Origin: Erythrobacter crassostreae
Lineage (GTDB): Bacteria; Pseudomonadota; Alphaproteobacteria; Sphingomonadales; Sphingomonadaceae
DNA: 64,000 nucleotides
Reading direction: 5' to 3'
NCBI RefSeq assembly: GCF_019204045.1
Contig: NZ_JAGSPC010000001.1
Coordinates: forward strand, 1,798,001 to 1,862,000
Made by a program: the position numbers and the translations under genes. This document shows positions 44,717 to 53,592 of the stretch, piece by piece; the first letter of the stretch is position 1, and each line of letters begins with the position of its first letter. Under the pieces are notes generated by a model. That model saw nothing but the letters and a program-made list of their open reading frames with translations, made no database searches and was not told the DNA's origin.

Positions 44717-45169
44717 TTATTGAGGCAGCGCGGATGGGTCCGCAAAAACAGTGATCATCAGCAAGCGGATGGCAAGCGCGATCAATGCAATTGTGCTGAG
44801 CAGGAACAAGACAAACCGAGGCCCAACCTTGTTCACCAGAATTTGCCAAAGTGAATGGACAATACGCAGGCCGACATACGCCCATGCAAGCATCACATCG
44901 GTGCCTGTCGGGCCAAGCACCGTGATCATCAGCACCACGGCATAGAACAGCGTCGGTTGTTCGTGCAGATGTGTGTGGTTGTGTGCTGGCCAATTGGCTT
45001 TGTCCGGCAGAACGCCTTCGAGGTCTTGCCCACGCGATCCCTCTTTGCCTTTCAGGCTAGAAGTGTCGGCCTTTGAAATCGATCCAAACCGCGGCGGAAT
45101 GATCCAGAACAATACGATGATGGTCCAAACCACCAAAACGGCGGCTGGCGCGAGCATTTGAGCTTGCAT
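44717..45169 (-). CDS. MAPEG-family membrane protein, copy 2
   Basis: This 150-residue protein shares the MAPEG core with its neighbour: HTHLHEQPTLFYAVVLMIT and AWAYVGLRIVHSLWQ align with the equivalent block in copy 1. The N-terminal helix (QMLAPAAVLVVWTIIVLFWI) and the last helix (FVLFLLSTIALIALAI) complete four helices. The stop is 17 bases before the start of copy 1, so they are probably cotranscribed. The reason for two copies is unknown. Confidence 0.82.
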   Translation of the reverse strand: MQAQMLAPAAVLVVWTIIVLFWIIPPRFGSISKADTSSLKGKEGSRGQDLEGVLPDKANWPAHNHTHLHEQPTLFYAVVLMITVLGPTGTDVMLAWAYVGLRIVHSLWQILVNKVGPRFVLFLLSTIALIALAIRLLMITVFADPSALPQ

Positions 45170-45243
45170 TGAGGCGATCCCCTATTCTCTCTTTGTCGGC
45201 TGACCTCCTGCGAAAGCGCAAGCCGATTGTCAAATGCAACCGA

Positions 45244-46194
45244 TTAATCGCCCGCGATTGTATCCGCAAAGCGCTTCGGATCGGCATTCCCTCCGGTGAT
45301 CATGATCACTGTGTCCTCGTCAACCGGCACCTTCCCCGCCAGTGCCGCGGCGAGGGCAGCCGCACCGCCCGGTTCCACCACCATGCGCAGGTTCGCAAAC
45401 GCCCATCGCTGGGCGGTCCGCACGTCTTTGTCTGTCACGGTAACGCCCGGTTCGGCGCGGCCCATTAGCATATCAAGGTTGAGCTGTTTGGTAACGTCAG
45501 GCTGCAATGCATCGCAGATCGTCTTGGGCGGTGTCTCGGATACGCGCACCAACTCGCCCGCTCTCATCGCTTGCCCGACCATGTCCCAACCTTCCGGTTC
45601 GACCACATGGATCGCGGCATCGGGGCAGGCGAGGCCAAGGCCAACGGCCAATCCGCCACCGCCGCAGCAGACAACAAAACGGCTAGGCTTGCGGCCAAGC
45701 TGCTCTGCGGCTTCGAGGCCGGCTGTGCCTTGCCCCTCCATAACCCAAGGATCACCGAATGCGTGCACCAGCGTGCCGCCACGCTCTTCGATCAGCTTGG
45801 CTGCAACAGCATCGCGGTCTTCGCCGGGGCGCTCGTAAAGCACGACTTCGGCGCCCAAAGCGCGCGTGTTGGCGAGCTTAACCTCGGGCGCGTCACGCGG
45901 CATTACGATGGTCGCTTTCATGCCCAATCGTTTTGCCGCCCACGCCACGCCCTGAGCATGGTTGCCGCTGGACACGGCCACGGCGTGATCGCTTTCCAGG
46001 TTGTTGAGCCGCCACCATGCGCCTCTGATCTTGAATGCGCCGATCGGTTGCAGGTTCTCGCATTTCACATGCGCGCGAACACCGTTGATCTCGACCGGCA
46101 AGAGCGGGGTTGGCGCAAGCGGGATCGATTGGATGCTCTTAAGCGCCTGTGCGACGCCATCAGCGGTGGGTTTTCTCATATTGTCTTGGATCAT
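45244..46194 (-). CDS. Threonine/serine dehydratase-like PLP enzyme
   Basis: This 316-residue fold II PLP enzyme has the lysine motif PIGAFKIRGAWW and the glycine-rich loop CCGGGGLAVG. The family deaminates threonine or serine; serine racemases are close relatives. No ACT-type regulatory domain is present, so it is not the large biosynthetic IlvA. Its start at 46194 has AAGG a few bases upstream; a start at 46179 is also possible. It is divergent from the carboxynorspermidine synthase gene across about 60 bases. Confidence 0.84.
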   Translation of the reverse strand: MIQDNMRKPTADGVAQALKSIQSIPLAPTPLLPVEINGVRAHVKCENLQPIGAFKIRGAWWRLNNLESDHAVAVSSGNHAQGVAWAAKRLGMKATIVMPRDAPEVKLANTRALGAEVVLYERPGEDRDAVAAKLIEERGGTLVHAFGDPWVMEGQGTAGLEAAEQLGRKPSRFVVCCGGGGLAVGLGLACPDAAIHVVEPEGWDMVGQAMRAGELVRVSETPPKTICDALQPDVTKQLNLDMLMGRAEPGVTVTDKDVRTAQRWAFANLRMVVEPGGAAALAAALAGKVPVDEDTVIMITGGNADPKRFADTIAGD

Positions 46195-46256
46195 TTGTGG
46201 GCCTTAGCGCATTGGACTAGGGAGCGCGCAAGAATCGAATTTGAAAGGTTACGGAT

Positions 46257-47468
46257 ATGTCGACAGTTCTGGTGATCGGTGCAGGCGGGGTTAGCTCGGT
46301 CTGCGTCCACAAAATGGCGATGAACAGCGGGATTTTCCCCGAAATCCATCTCGCCAGCCGGACCAAGTCCAAATGCGATGCGATTGCCGAAAGCGTGAAG
46401 ACGCGCACTGGTCAATCGGTTGCGACTTACGAGATCGACGCGGAAGAAGTTCCGGCGATGGTCAATTTGATCAAGAAAGTCGGCGCGAACCTCGTCGTGA
46501 ACCTGGCGCTGCCCTATCAGGATTTACCAATTATGGATGCGTGTCTGGAGGCAGGCGCGCATTACCTCGACACGGCCAATTATGAGCCCAAGGACGAGGC
46601 GAAGTTCGAGTATCACTGGCAATGGGCCTATCACGACCGTTTCAAGGAAGCGGGCCTGATGGCGTTGCTGGGCAGCGGGTTTGATCCCGGCGTCACATCT
46701 GTGTTCACAATGTGGCTCAAGAAGCACAAGCTGAAGACGATCCGCACACTCGATATTCTCGACTGCAATGGCGGCGATCACGGACAGGCATTCGCGACCA
46801 ATTTTAATCCCGAAATCAACATTCGCGAAGTGACTGCGCCCGCGCGGCACTGGGAGAATGGCGCGTGGGTCGAAACGCCCGCTATGCAGGTGTCAACGCC
46901 ATTTGATTTTGAAAAGGTGGGCACGCGCCAAGCCTATCTTATGTATCACGAAGAGCTGGAAAGCCTGTCGAAATTCAATCCAGAAATGGAGCGTGCGCGT
47001 TTCTGGATGACGTTCGGCGATGAGTATATCAAGCACCTCACCGTGCTTCAGAATGTCGGCATGACTGGGATCGATCCGATCACGTATCAGGGCAAGAAAA
47101 TCATTCCGCTGCAGTTCCTCGCCGCAGTGTTGCCCAAACCAGAAAGCCTTGGCGAGACGACCAAAGGCAACACCAATATCGGCTGCATCGCCACCGGTGA
47201 GGCACTGGACGGCTCAGGTGAAAAGACATTCTACATCAACAACATTTGCAGCCACGAGGCCGCTTATGAGGAGACCGGCAATCAGGCCGTAAGCTACACC
47301 ACTGGCGTTCCGGCAATGATCGGTAGCGCGATGATGGTGACCGGCGAATGGTCGGGTGAGGGCGTGTTCAACATGGAAGAAATGGACCCTGATCCGTTTA
47401 TGGAGATGCTGAACGCACACGGATTGCCGTGGCAAGTCGCCGAGCTTGATGGGCCGGTGGATTTTTAG
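46257..47468 (+). CDS. Carboxynorspermidine/carboxyspermidine synthase
   Basis: This 403-residue protein belongs to the saccharopine dehydrogenase-like superfamily. It starts TVLVIGAGGVSSVCVHKMA (NAD(P)-binding Rossmann) and contains GSGFDPGVTSVF and CNGGDHGQAFATNF, features of carboxynorspermidine synthase. Such enzymes condense putrescine or diaminopropane with aspartate semialdehyde, NADPH-dependently. Downstream, after one intervening gene, lies the matching decarboxylase. The TAG stop shares one base with the GTG start of the methyltransferase gene. Confidence 0.93.
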   Translation: MSTVLVIGAGGVSSVCVHKMAMNSGIFPEIHLASRTKSKCDAIAESVKTRTGQSVATYEIDAEEVPAMVNLIKKVGANLVVNLALPYQDLPIMDACLEAGAHYLDTANYEPKDEAKFEYHWQWAYHDRFKEAGLMALLGSGFDPGVTSVFTMWLKKHKLKTIRTLDILDCNGGDHGQAFATNFNPEINIREVTAPARHWENGAWVETPAMQVSTPFDFEKVGTRQAYLMYHEELESLSKFNPEMERARFWMTFGDEYIKHLTVLQNVGMTGIDPITYQGKKIIPLQFLAAVLPKPESLGETTKGNTNIGCIATGEALDGSGEKTFYINNICSHEAAYEETGNQAVSYTTGVPAMIGSAMMVTGEWSGEGVFNMEEMDPDPFMEMLNAHGLPWQVAELDGPVDF

Positions 47469-48214
47469 TGGCAATCGGCGGCGAATTCACCTCACAACTC
47501 ATCGCCAAAGCGGGGATTTCTTCGGGTGATTGCGTGCTTGATTATGGGTGCGGGAATGGCGATGTCTGCCTCCTTCTCGCCCAAACCGTTGGTCCGCAAG
47601 GGCGGGTTCTTGGTATCGATCAAAACCCTGAATCGCTTGAAATGGCACGGGAGAGAGCTGAGACAGCGGGACTTGCTAACATAGAATTTCGTCAGATCGA
47701 TTTGGGCGACGTTCCGAATGATCTTGGCGAGTTCGACGCAATGATCGGTCGCCGAATACTTCTGTATCTGACAGAACCTGTCCAAGTCGTTAGGTCTCTG
47801 ATGAAACATTTGAAGGTGGATGGGGTCTTCGCTTCACACGAGCATGATACTGCTTTCGACCATCCTGCAAACGGAGCGATGCCTGCTCACCGGCGTGCAA
47901 AAGCTCTGGTGATAGAAATGCTCGCAGCTGAAAACGCACGCGACAATTTGGGCCCCGAGCTTCCTCACCTCCTAACGGCTGCAGGTTTGAAGGTTAGCGG
48001 AGCAATTGCATCAGCGATCTTGCAAACACCAAATAGTCCGTATCCGATTGGGGCAATGCTGATGGCTTCGAAGGCGCGTTTGGCCGCGGCCAAAGGAGTT
48101 TCTGAGGATGATCTCAATTTGGATGAATTGATTGCATCGCTGGAACAAGAGCAATCGGCGGAAGCCTTTTACTGGGCTGACACAATGTATGGCGCGTGGG
48201 GTACGAAGCGATAA
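47468..48214 (+). CDS. SAM-dependent methyltransferase in the polyamine gene group
   Basis: This 248-residue protein has a class I methyltransferase fold with motif I VLDYGCGNGDVCLLLAQTVG and the acidic SAM-ribose strand VLGIDQNPESLEMA, then IEFRQIDLGD. The substrate is unknown. It uses a GTG start overlapping the preceding stop, and its own TAA overlaps the ATG of the decarboxylase gene. It looks slightly more AT-rich and less biased in codon use than its flanks, which may mean later insertion; this is a visual impression. Both overlaps suggest coupled translation with the polyamine genes. Confidence 0.83.
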   Translation: MAIGGEFTSQLIAKAGISSGDCVLDYGCGNGDVCLLLAQTVGPQGRVLGIDQNPESLEMARERAETAGLANIEFRQIDLGDVPNDLGEFDAMIGRRILLYLTEPVQVVRSLMKHLKVDGVFASHEHDTAFDHPANGAMPAHRRAKALVIEMLAAENARDNLGPELPHLLTAAGLKVSGAIASAILQTPNSPYPIGAMLMASKARLAAAKGVSEDDLNLDELIASLEQEQSAEAFYWADTMYGAWGTKR

Positions 48215-49407
48215 TGCAAACTAAAGCCGGTGATCCGGGCGCGTTCGCCCAATTTGACCTGTCGCGCGTCGAGAGTCCCGCATTCGTCGTCGATGCGGCA
48301 AAAATCCGTGAGAACTGCCAAATCCTTGCGGGCATCCGCGATGAAGCGGCGAGCGATGGCGGGTCGATCAAAGTGTTTGCCGCGCTCAAGGCGTTCTCTA
48401 TGTGGTCGACCGCGCATATCCTTGGCGAATATCTAGATGGGGTTTCGACCAGCGGCCTTTGGGAAGCGCGGCTGGCTTCGGAATTTTATGATGGCGAGAT
48501 TGCGACTTATTCTGCGGCGTTCAAGCCGGAGGAGTTGGAAGAGATTTGCCGCCTGTCCGAGCATGTGATTTTCAATTCGCCCGCTCAGATGAAGCGCGCC
48601 GCGCTGATCCTCGATCATGCGGCCACCACCGGCGGCGATGTTTCTGTTGGCCTGCGCATCAACCCTATGGTCGCGACTGGCGAAGTGCCGAAATATGATC
48701 CATCCGCGCCTGGTTCGCGGCTTGGCTTTCCACTCGATCAACTGACCGAGGAAGCCATGGAGGGCGTGGAGGGCATCCACTTCCACAATTTGTGCGAGCA
48801 AACATTTGAGCCGCTGCGCCAGACATGGGACCGCGTGTTTGATGCAATCGAGCCGTGGTTTGGCCAGCTTAAGTGGATCAATATGGGCGGCGGGCACCAC
48901 ATCACCCGCGCTGATTATGAGCGCGACGCGCTGACCGAATTCCTGCGCGATGCCGCCGCCGATACGGGCGCGGAGATCATTATCGAGCCGGGTGAAGCGA
49001 TTGCTCTGGATGCGGGCATTCTGGTCGGCACGCTGCTTGATACCGGCTTTAACGAAGTGCCCATCGGCATCAGCGATATTTCTGCCACATGCCACATGCC
49101 CGATGTGCTGGAGGCGCCCTATCGACCCGCAATGCTGGGCGAGCTGACGGATGAAGACAGCATCCCCATCCGCTTGGGCGGGCCGTCATGCCTCGCCGGG
49201 GATGTGATCGGCGATTATCGCCTGCCCGTTCCCGCAGAGGCTGGGGCGCGGTTCGCATTCCTCGATCAGGCGCATTATTCGATGGTGAAAACCAACACGT
49301 TCAACGGCGTGCAACTGCCAAGCATTTGGCTGTGGGACAGCGAAACCGATGCGCTCGAATGCGTGAAACGGTTCGAATACGAGGATTTCAGGAACCGCTT
49401 GAGTTAA
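48214..49407 (+). CDS. nspC: Carboxynorspermidine decarboxylase
   Basis: NspC removes CO2 from carboxynorspermidine or carboxyspermidine to give norspermidine or spermidine. The 397-residue fold III PLP enzyme has the lysine in VFAALKAFSMW, a HFHNLCEQ loop typical of NspC, the glycine loop INMGGGHHI, and IIEPGEAI. The start at 48214 (MQTKAGDPGAF) shares a base with the methyltransferase stop. Which of spermidine or norspermidine is the product depends on the upstream substrate. Confidence 0.93.
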   Translation: MQTKAGDPGAFAQFDLSRVESPAFVVDAAKIRENCQILAGIRDEAASDGGSIKVFAALKAFSMWSTAHILGEYLDGVSTSGLWEARLASEFYDGEIATYSAAFKPEELEEICRLSEHVIFNSPAQMKRAALILDHAATTGGDVSVGLRINPMVATGEVPKYDPSAPGSRLGFPLDQLTEEAMEGVEGIHFHNLCEQTFEPLRQTWDRVFDAIEPWFGQLKWINMGGGHHITRADYERDALTEFLRDAAADTGAEIIIEPGEAIALDAGILVGTLLDTGFNEVPIGISDISATCHMPDVLEAPYRPAMLGELTDEDSIPIRLGGPSCLAGDVIGDYRLPVPAEAGARFAFLDQAHYSMVKTNTFNGVQLPSIWLWDSETDALECVKRFEYEDFRNRLS

Positions 49408-50429
49408 CGGCGAATACTGCGCCTGCGCCTGCCAAACCCACCTTCGGGGTTTAGATCTGCAGATGTATCCATTTTGCCGATCACTCGTCCACGCTCGTTC
49501 TGGTTGATAGCTAGAGCAAGCCCTGCAAGCGCCGTGAACTGTTCGGCTGCTTCTGCCACGCGGGCTTCATCTTCAGCGGAATTCAACGAGCCGCTTTCGA
49601 ACAGATTGTTGCTCTCGATTGCGATCACGAAAGAACCGCGTGCGAAGAGTGCGCGGACCGCCTCGCCCTGAAAGGCTTTTTCGACGGCTAGCAGATGCTC
49701 AACATACGAAGGGTGAACCAGCACGCGCGCCTCGACCTGATCATCGCTCCAGATTTCGAACACGTCTTCAAAATCGGGATGCACCTGATCGACATAGTCG
49801 AGCTGATGGCCGCCGAATGTCACGTTGTCTTTGCGCCCGCCAAGGCCAAACCACTTTTTGTGCTTGCCAGCGCGTTGCAACAGGGTGGTCGAGTGGAACG
49901 GCCGTCCAAACTCCATCGCGATGATTGCACCGCGAAATACAGTGACCCAGCGCCGGTTTTTTCCAGAGCCGCGCCGCTCTTCCAAATGCGCTTCGTACAG
50001 TTCAAAACCGTGCCCCTCAATGTCGCCGAACCAGCGATCTTCAAAGCCAGACCGGTCATAGCTGGGAACCAAGCCATAGTTCCGGCATGCTTCAAACTCG
50101 CCGCCCGGTTCGACTTCGTGAGCGTATTCAACGCCAAGTGAGCGTGCGATTGCGGAGTTGATGCCAATCTTGATCGTCTTTTTTGCGGCGTTGATCGGCA
50201 TGTAGCCCCATGCGCCGACTCCCATTGCGCCGCCTGCAGAGAGGAAGAATTTGATCTGACCTGAAAAATCGGGGCCGAACCACATAAAGGCGAGCAGCGG
50301 AAGCAATACCACTGATCCCCACGTCCAACGCGAATGGGCGCTTTCTTTAGCGTCGGCGCGCATCGCAGATTGCTGCTGAAGCCAGTCTCCCAGTTCCCCA
50401 CCCATCAATCCTTGAATGTCCGCGCGCAT
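49404..50429 (-). CDS. DUF3137-domain membrane protein
   Basis: This 341-residue protein has two hydrophobic segments near residues 30-65 (WGSVVLLPLLAFMWFGPDF, FFLSAGGAMGVGAWGYM) and a large DUF3137 domain with GFELYEAHLEERRG and the VFRGAIIAMEF strand. The function of DUF3137 is not known, but it commonly neighbours lemA. I choose the ATG at 50429, which has GAGGA just upstream. A GTG at 50513 overlaps the divergent lemA start and is less likely. It converges with nspC with a four-base overlap. Confidence 0.82.
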   Translation of the reverse strand: MRADIQGLMGGELGDWLQQQSAMRADAKESAHSRWTWGSVVLLPLLAFMWFGPDFSGQIKFFLSAGGAMGVGAWGYMPINAAKKTIKIGINSAIARSLGVEYAHEVEPGGEFEACRNYGLVPSYDRSGFEDRWFGDIEGHGFELYEAHLEERRGSGKNRRWVTVFRGAIIAMEFGRPFHSTTLLQRAGKHKKWFGLGGRKDNVTFGGHQLDYVDQVHPDFEDVFEIWSDDQVEARVLVHPSYVEHLLAVEKAFQGEAVRALFARGSFVIAIESNNLFESGSLNSAEDEARVAEAAEQFTALAGLALAINQNERGRVIGKMDTSADLNPEGGFGRRRRSIRR

Positions 50430-50514
50430 GTTTTCCTCGAAATCCTTGCTAAAGTTGCGGTCTTTTAACCAATAGGGGTTAGTATATAGTTGCCCGTATG
50501 AGGAGGGGTGCACA

Positions 50515-51087
50515 ATGTTTGATATTATTGGCCTGTTCTGGACATCCGCGATCCTAGTGATCGTAGTCGGATTGGTCCTGCTAGTGATTGGTATTTACAA
50601 CAGGTTGGTCGGGCTTCGTCAGAATGTACGTCAAGGTGTAGCCGATATCGATGCGCAACTGCGCCTGCGGCATGACCTCATCCCCAATCTGGTCGAAACG
50701 GTGAAGGGTTATGCAACGCATGAGTCTTCCACGCTCGAAAACGTGATTCAGGCGCGCAACGCCGCCGCCAAAGGTAACCCGTCGTCATCTGATGAAAAGG
50801 GCCTGAAAATCGCGCTGGATAACCTGCTCGCGCTGGGTGAGGATTATCCTGACCTCAAAGCGAACACGAACTTTCAGGAGCTTCAGACTGAGCTCGCTGA
50901 TGTCGAGGACAAGCTGGCCGCATCGCGCCGTGCGCTGAACGCGGCTGTCGCGCGCTTCAACACCGCTCGTGAAGCATTTCCTGCGATCCTGTTTGCCGGT
51001 ACACTCGGTTTTGAAGAAGCCGACTTCAACCGTCTGGATGACAGCGAAAAAGGCACAGTGGACCAGCGTCCTGCAGTTTCGTTCTAA
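50515..51087 (+). CDS. lemA: LemA-family protein
   Basis: LemA proteins are membrane proteins with a short N-terminal helix and a helical domain facing the cytoplasm or periplasm. The 190-residue product has the helix FWTSAILVIVVGLVLLVIG, then the core YNRLVGLRQNVRQGVADIDA, the LRLRHDLIPNLVETVKGYA signature and LAASRRALNAAVARFN. The role is unknown; the divergent DUF3137 gene is a recurrent partner. A strong AGGAGGGG ribosome-binding site precedes the ATG at 50515. Confidence 0.93.
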   Translation: MFDIIGLFWTSAILVIVVGLVLLVIGIYNRLVGLRQNVRQGVADIDAQLRLRHDLIPNLVETVKGYATHESSTLENVIQARNAAAKGNPSSSDEKGLKIALDNLLALGEDYPDLKANTNFQELQTELADVEDKLAASRRALNAAVARFNTAREAFPAILFAGTLGFEEADFNRLDDSEKGTVDQRPAVSF

Positions 51088-51129
51088 TTTATGGAACTTT
51101 TGACCGTTGAATGATTTCTAGTTGCGAGA

Positions 51130-51237
51130 GCGCGCATAGGGTATATATGCGCGCTTCCGCTGCCCCAAGGGACTAAACCGCAAGGCAGCCTCAAAACCGT
51201 TTGGTTAAACAGCTGAACCTTCTGGGGGTCCCTTGAA
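51130..51237 (+). promoter_or_regulatory. Structured leader of the ornithine decarboxylase gene (speF-type RNA motif candidate)
   Basis: The 150 bases before the TTG start fold strongly. Stem 1 pairs GCGCGCATA (51130-51138) with TATGCGCGC (51146-51154). Stem 2 pairs GCTGCC (51159-51164) with GGCAGC (51184-51189). AAGGGAC in loop 2 (51167-51173) complements GTCCCTT (51228-51234), a pseudoknot reaching the start codon region. A small AACC/GGTT hairpin lies at 51195-51206. The layout agrees with my memory of the alphaproteobacterial speF element upstream of ornithine decarboxylases. A covariance-model search would decide it; polyamine or ornithine control is inference. Confidence 0.68.
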
Positions 51238-52443
51238 TTGCACACTTATCCTGACGCCAAGACCGTAGCCCGGGCCATCCAGCCAGACGAGCCGGTTATC
51301 CTAAATCGTCCGCACGCTGCCAAACGCGCTGCTGAATTCTTTGTTGGGAAGTTTCCCGGCAAGGTGATGTATGCGGTAAAGGCCAATCCTGCGCCCGATT
51401 TGATCGAGGTCCTGTGGGATGCAGGCGTCACGCATTATGACGTCGCCTCGATTGCGGAAGTGCGTCTGGTGCGCGAAGTCCTGCCCGATGCGGTATTGTG
51501 CTTCATGCACCCTATCAAAACGCCCAGCGCCATCAGGGAATCCTATTTCAAGCACGGTGTAAACACGTTCAGCCTCGACAGTATCGAAGAGCTGGAAAAG
51601 ATCATCGATGCTTGCCGTGACCCAGAGACCGGTGAGCCAGCGCAGGATTTGCGCCTCTGCGTGCGCCTTCGCGTCTCGTCGGAATATTCCGAGCTGTCGC
51701 TTGCCAGCAAGTTTGGCTGTGACCTGACGGAAGCACCTGAGCTGCTGCAGCAGGCTCGGCAGCATTGCGACTGGCTTGGCGTGTGCTTCCATGTTGGTAG
51801 CCAGGCGATGACGCCGTTTGCGTTTGTGCAAGCGCTTGACCGCACTCGCGCCGCAATTGCCGAAGCTTCCGTTGTGATCGACATGATCGACGTGGGCGGG
51901 GGCTTCCCAAGCATCTATCCGGACATGGAGCCGCCGCCGCTCGAAGATTACTTTTCGCTTATTCAGCAGCACTTTTATGCACTACCGATCGCTTACAACG
52001 CAGAGCTGTGGTGTGAGCCGGGCAGGGCGCTGTGTGCCGAATACAGTTCTATGATCGTGAAGGTTGAAAAGCGTCGCGGGTCAGAACTTTACATCAATGA
52101 CGGTGCATATGGCGCCTTGTATGACGCTGCGCATGTCGGCTGGCGTTTCCCTGTAAATGCGCTTGAAGATGATCTGCGCGATGGGCTGGAGGATTTCGCG
52201 TTCTACGGCCCAACCTGCGACGATGCGGACTATATGGCGGGACCATTCGCGCTTCCCGCTGATATTCAGGCAGGCGACTATATCGAGATTGGCATGCTCG
52301 GCGCATACGGCGCTGCGATGAAGACCGGTTTCAACGGTTTTGGCGATGCGGAGTGTGTGGTCGTAACCGACGAGCCGATGATGAGTCTGTTCAATGGCAC
52401 TCGCGTGCGGGAAGCCAGCGATAATGTGGTGAGTTTGCGTTAA
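51238..52443 (+). CDS. Ornithine decarboxylase, fold III (Group IV) PLP enzyme
   Basis: This 401-residue protein decarboxylates ornithine (or lysine) to putrescine (or cadaverine). It has the PLP lysine in VMYAVKANPAPDL, the glycine loop DVGGGFPSIYP, the CEPGR phosphate loop, and the decarboxylase end motif FYGPTCDDADYM with the catalytic cysteine. It starts at TTG (51238), right after the structured leader. With the carboxynorspermidine synthase and decarboxylase upstream, it completes a putrescine-to-spermidine route. Lysine specificity cannot be excluded. A terminator follows at 52464-52491. Confidence 0.94.
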   Translation: MHTYPDAKTVARAIQPDEPVILNRPHAAKRAAEFFVGKFPGKVMYAVKANPAPDLIEVLWDAGVTHYDVASIAEVRLVREVLPDAVLCFMHPIKTPSAIRESYFKHGVNTFSLDSIEELEKIIDACRDPETGEPAQDLRLCVRLRVSSEYSELSLASKFGCDLTEAPELLQQARQHCDWLGVCFHVGSQAMTPFAFVQALDRTRAAIAEASVVIDMIDVGGGFPSIYPDMEPPPLEDYFSLIQQHFYALPIAYNAELWCEPGRALCAEYSSMIVKVEKRRGSELYINDGAYGALYDAAHVGWRFPVNALEDDLRDGLEDFAFYGPTCDDADYMAGPFALPADIQAGDYIEIGMLGAYGAAMKTGFNGFGDAECVVVTDEPMMSLFNGTRVREASDNVVSLR

Positions 52444-52463
52444 TCGCCACGCTTCCCAAAGTA

Positions 52464-52491
52464 AAAGGGCGGCCCCGAAGAGCCGCCCTTT
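52464..52491. terminator. Intrinsic terminator between ornithine decarboxylase and the OmpA-family gene
   Basis: AAAGGGCGGC (52464-52473) pairs perfectly with GCCGCCCTTT (52482-52491), with an 8-base loop. The A and T flanks on both sides allow bidirectional use, ending the decarboxylase on the plus strand and the OmpA-family gene on the minus strand. Confidence 0.87.
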
Positions 52492-52518
52492 CCATAATCT
52501 GCGATCATTTCGACCGGA

Positions 52519-53442
52519 TCAATTCAATCCTTCAGCACTCTTGCTGACGAGGATGTTCACCGCGACGCGGCGGTTTTGTGCTTTGCCGTAAGCAGTGTCG
52601 TTGTCCGCTGCAGGGTCCGATGCGGCCATGCCGGTTGGTGTGAGCATCCGGTAAGGTTTCCAGCTGCATTCCTGCTGAAGGAAGTTGACGACACGGCCAG
52701 CGCGCTTCTCACTGAGTTCCTGATTGATCTCATAGCTACCGGTTGAATCGGTGTAGCCTACGACCAGCAGAAGCGCGTTGCTCATGCCTTCTGCTTGTGA
52801 TGCGGCCTGACAAAGCTCTGAGCGGGATTCAGCCGACAGGTTGTATTTACCAGAGTCAAAATACACGTTGGTGGTGCCTTTGACGTTGTACTGATCGATA
52901 TCGCCAAAACGGCCACGAAGAGCTTCGGTTGCAACAGTGTTCTCGGTGATCCGAGCGCCTTGTTGCTCAAAACGCTGATTGGTGCCGCTGCGGATCATCG
53001 CGGCGGTTTTGAGATCCTTGTTCTTCAGACCGACTTCGGTCGCGACCAAGCGGTTAGCCCATTCAACGGTTTCCACGCTGACCGGCAGACCATTTAGCAA
53101 AGCGTCTTCTGTCAAAGCAGTCCGGCCAAGGCCAAGGAAGCCGCCTTTTGCTTTGATCACAGTGCCGCTGCCGATTGTGACAACGGTGCTTGTGCCGTCG
53201 GCTGATGTAACTTGCAGTCGATCGCCGTCTCTTGCCGAGATCAAGCCTTCGATCTCTGGACCTTCGGTAAGTCCCGACAGGTCCGCAGGCGGTGAACCGG
53301 TGACAGTTGTCAGCACGTCACCTTGTGTTTGCGCCGAAACCCGAACCGGGCCTTGGTCTTGCGCCGTCAAAGCGGCAGGTGCCGCCATCGAAACCACAGC
53401 CGCAGCAGCCAAACCACGCGACCTGAGTGAAAACTTTTTCAT
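52519..53442 (-). CDS. OmpA-family outer-membrane protein
   Basis: This 307-residue protein has a signal peptide (MKKFSLRSRGLAAAAVVSMAAPAALTA), a middle beta-rich region of unknown fold, and a C-terminal OmpA-like peptidoglycan-binding domain (NVYFDSGKYNLSAESR, then GYTDSTGSYEINQELSEKRA and NRRVAVNIL). It should tether the outer membrane or a periplasmic complex to peptidoglycan. The start at 53442 is chosen because MKK begins the signal peptide; an upstream start at 53457 adds five residues. Confidence 0.9.
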   Translation of the reverse strand: MKKFSLRSRGLAAAAVVSMAAPAALTAQDQGPVRVSAQTQGDVLTTVTGSPPADLSGLTEGPEIEGLISARDGDRLQVTSADGTSTVVTIGSGTVIKAKGGFLGLGRTALTEDALLNGLPVSVETVEWANRLVATEVGLKNKDLKTAAMIRSGTNQRFEQQGARITENTVATEALRGRFGDIDQYNVKGTTNVYFDSGKYNLSAESRSELCQAASQAEGMSNALLLVVGYTDSTGSYEINQELSEKRAGRVVNFLQQECSWKPYRMLTPTGMAASDPAADNDTAYGKAQNRRVAVNILVSKSAEGLN

Positions 53443-53592
53443 TGTGTACTCCTTCAAACTCGCCCCGCTATCGCCACTGACACTTTCAATTACGTGAATT
53501 TACAAGTGCGAACCGACTTTCGAGGGGCGATTTGGGTGTTAGTTGCGGCGAACCGTTGATAATCGGCCTGCGCGCATCACCCCGACGAAGCG

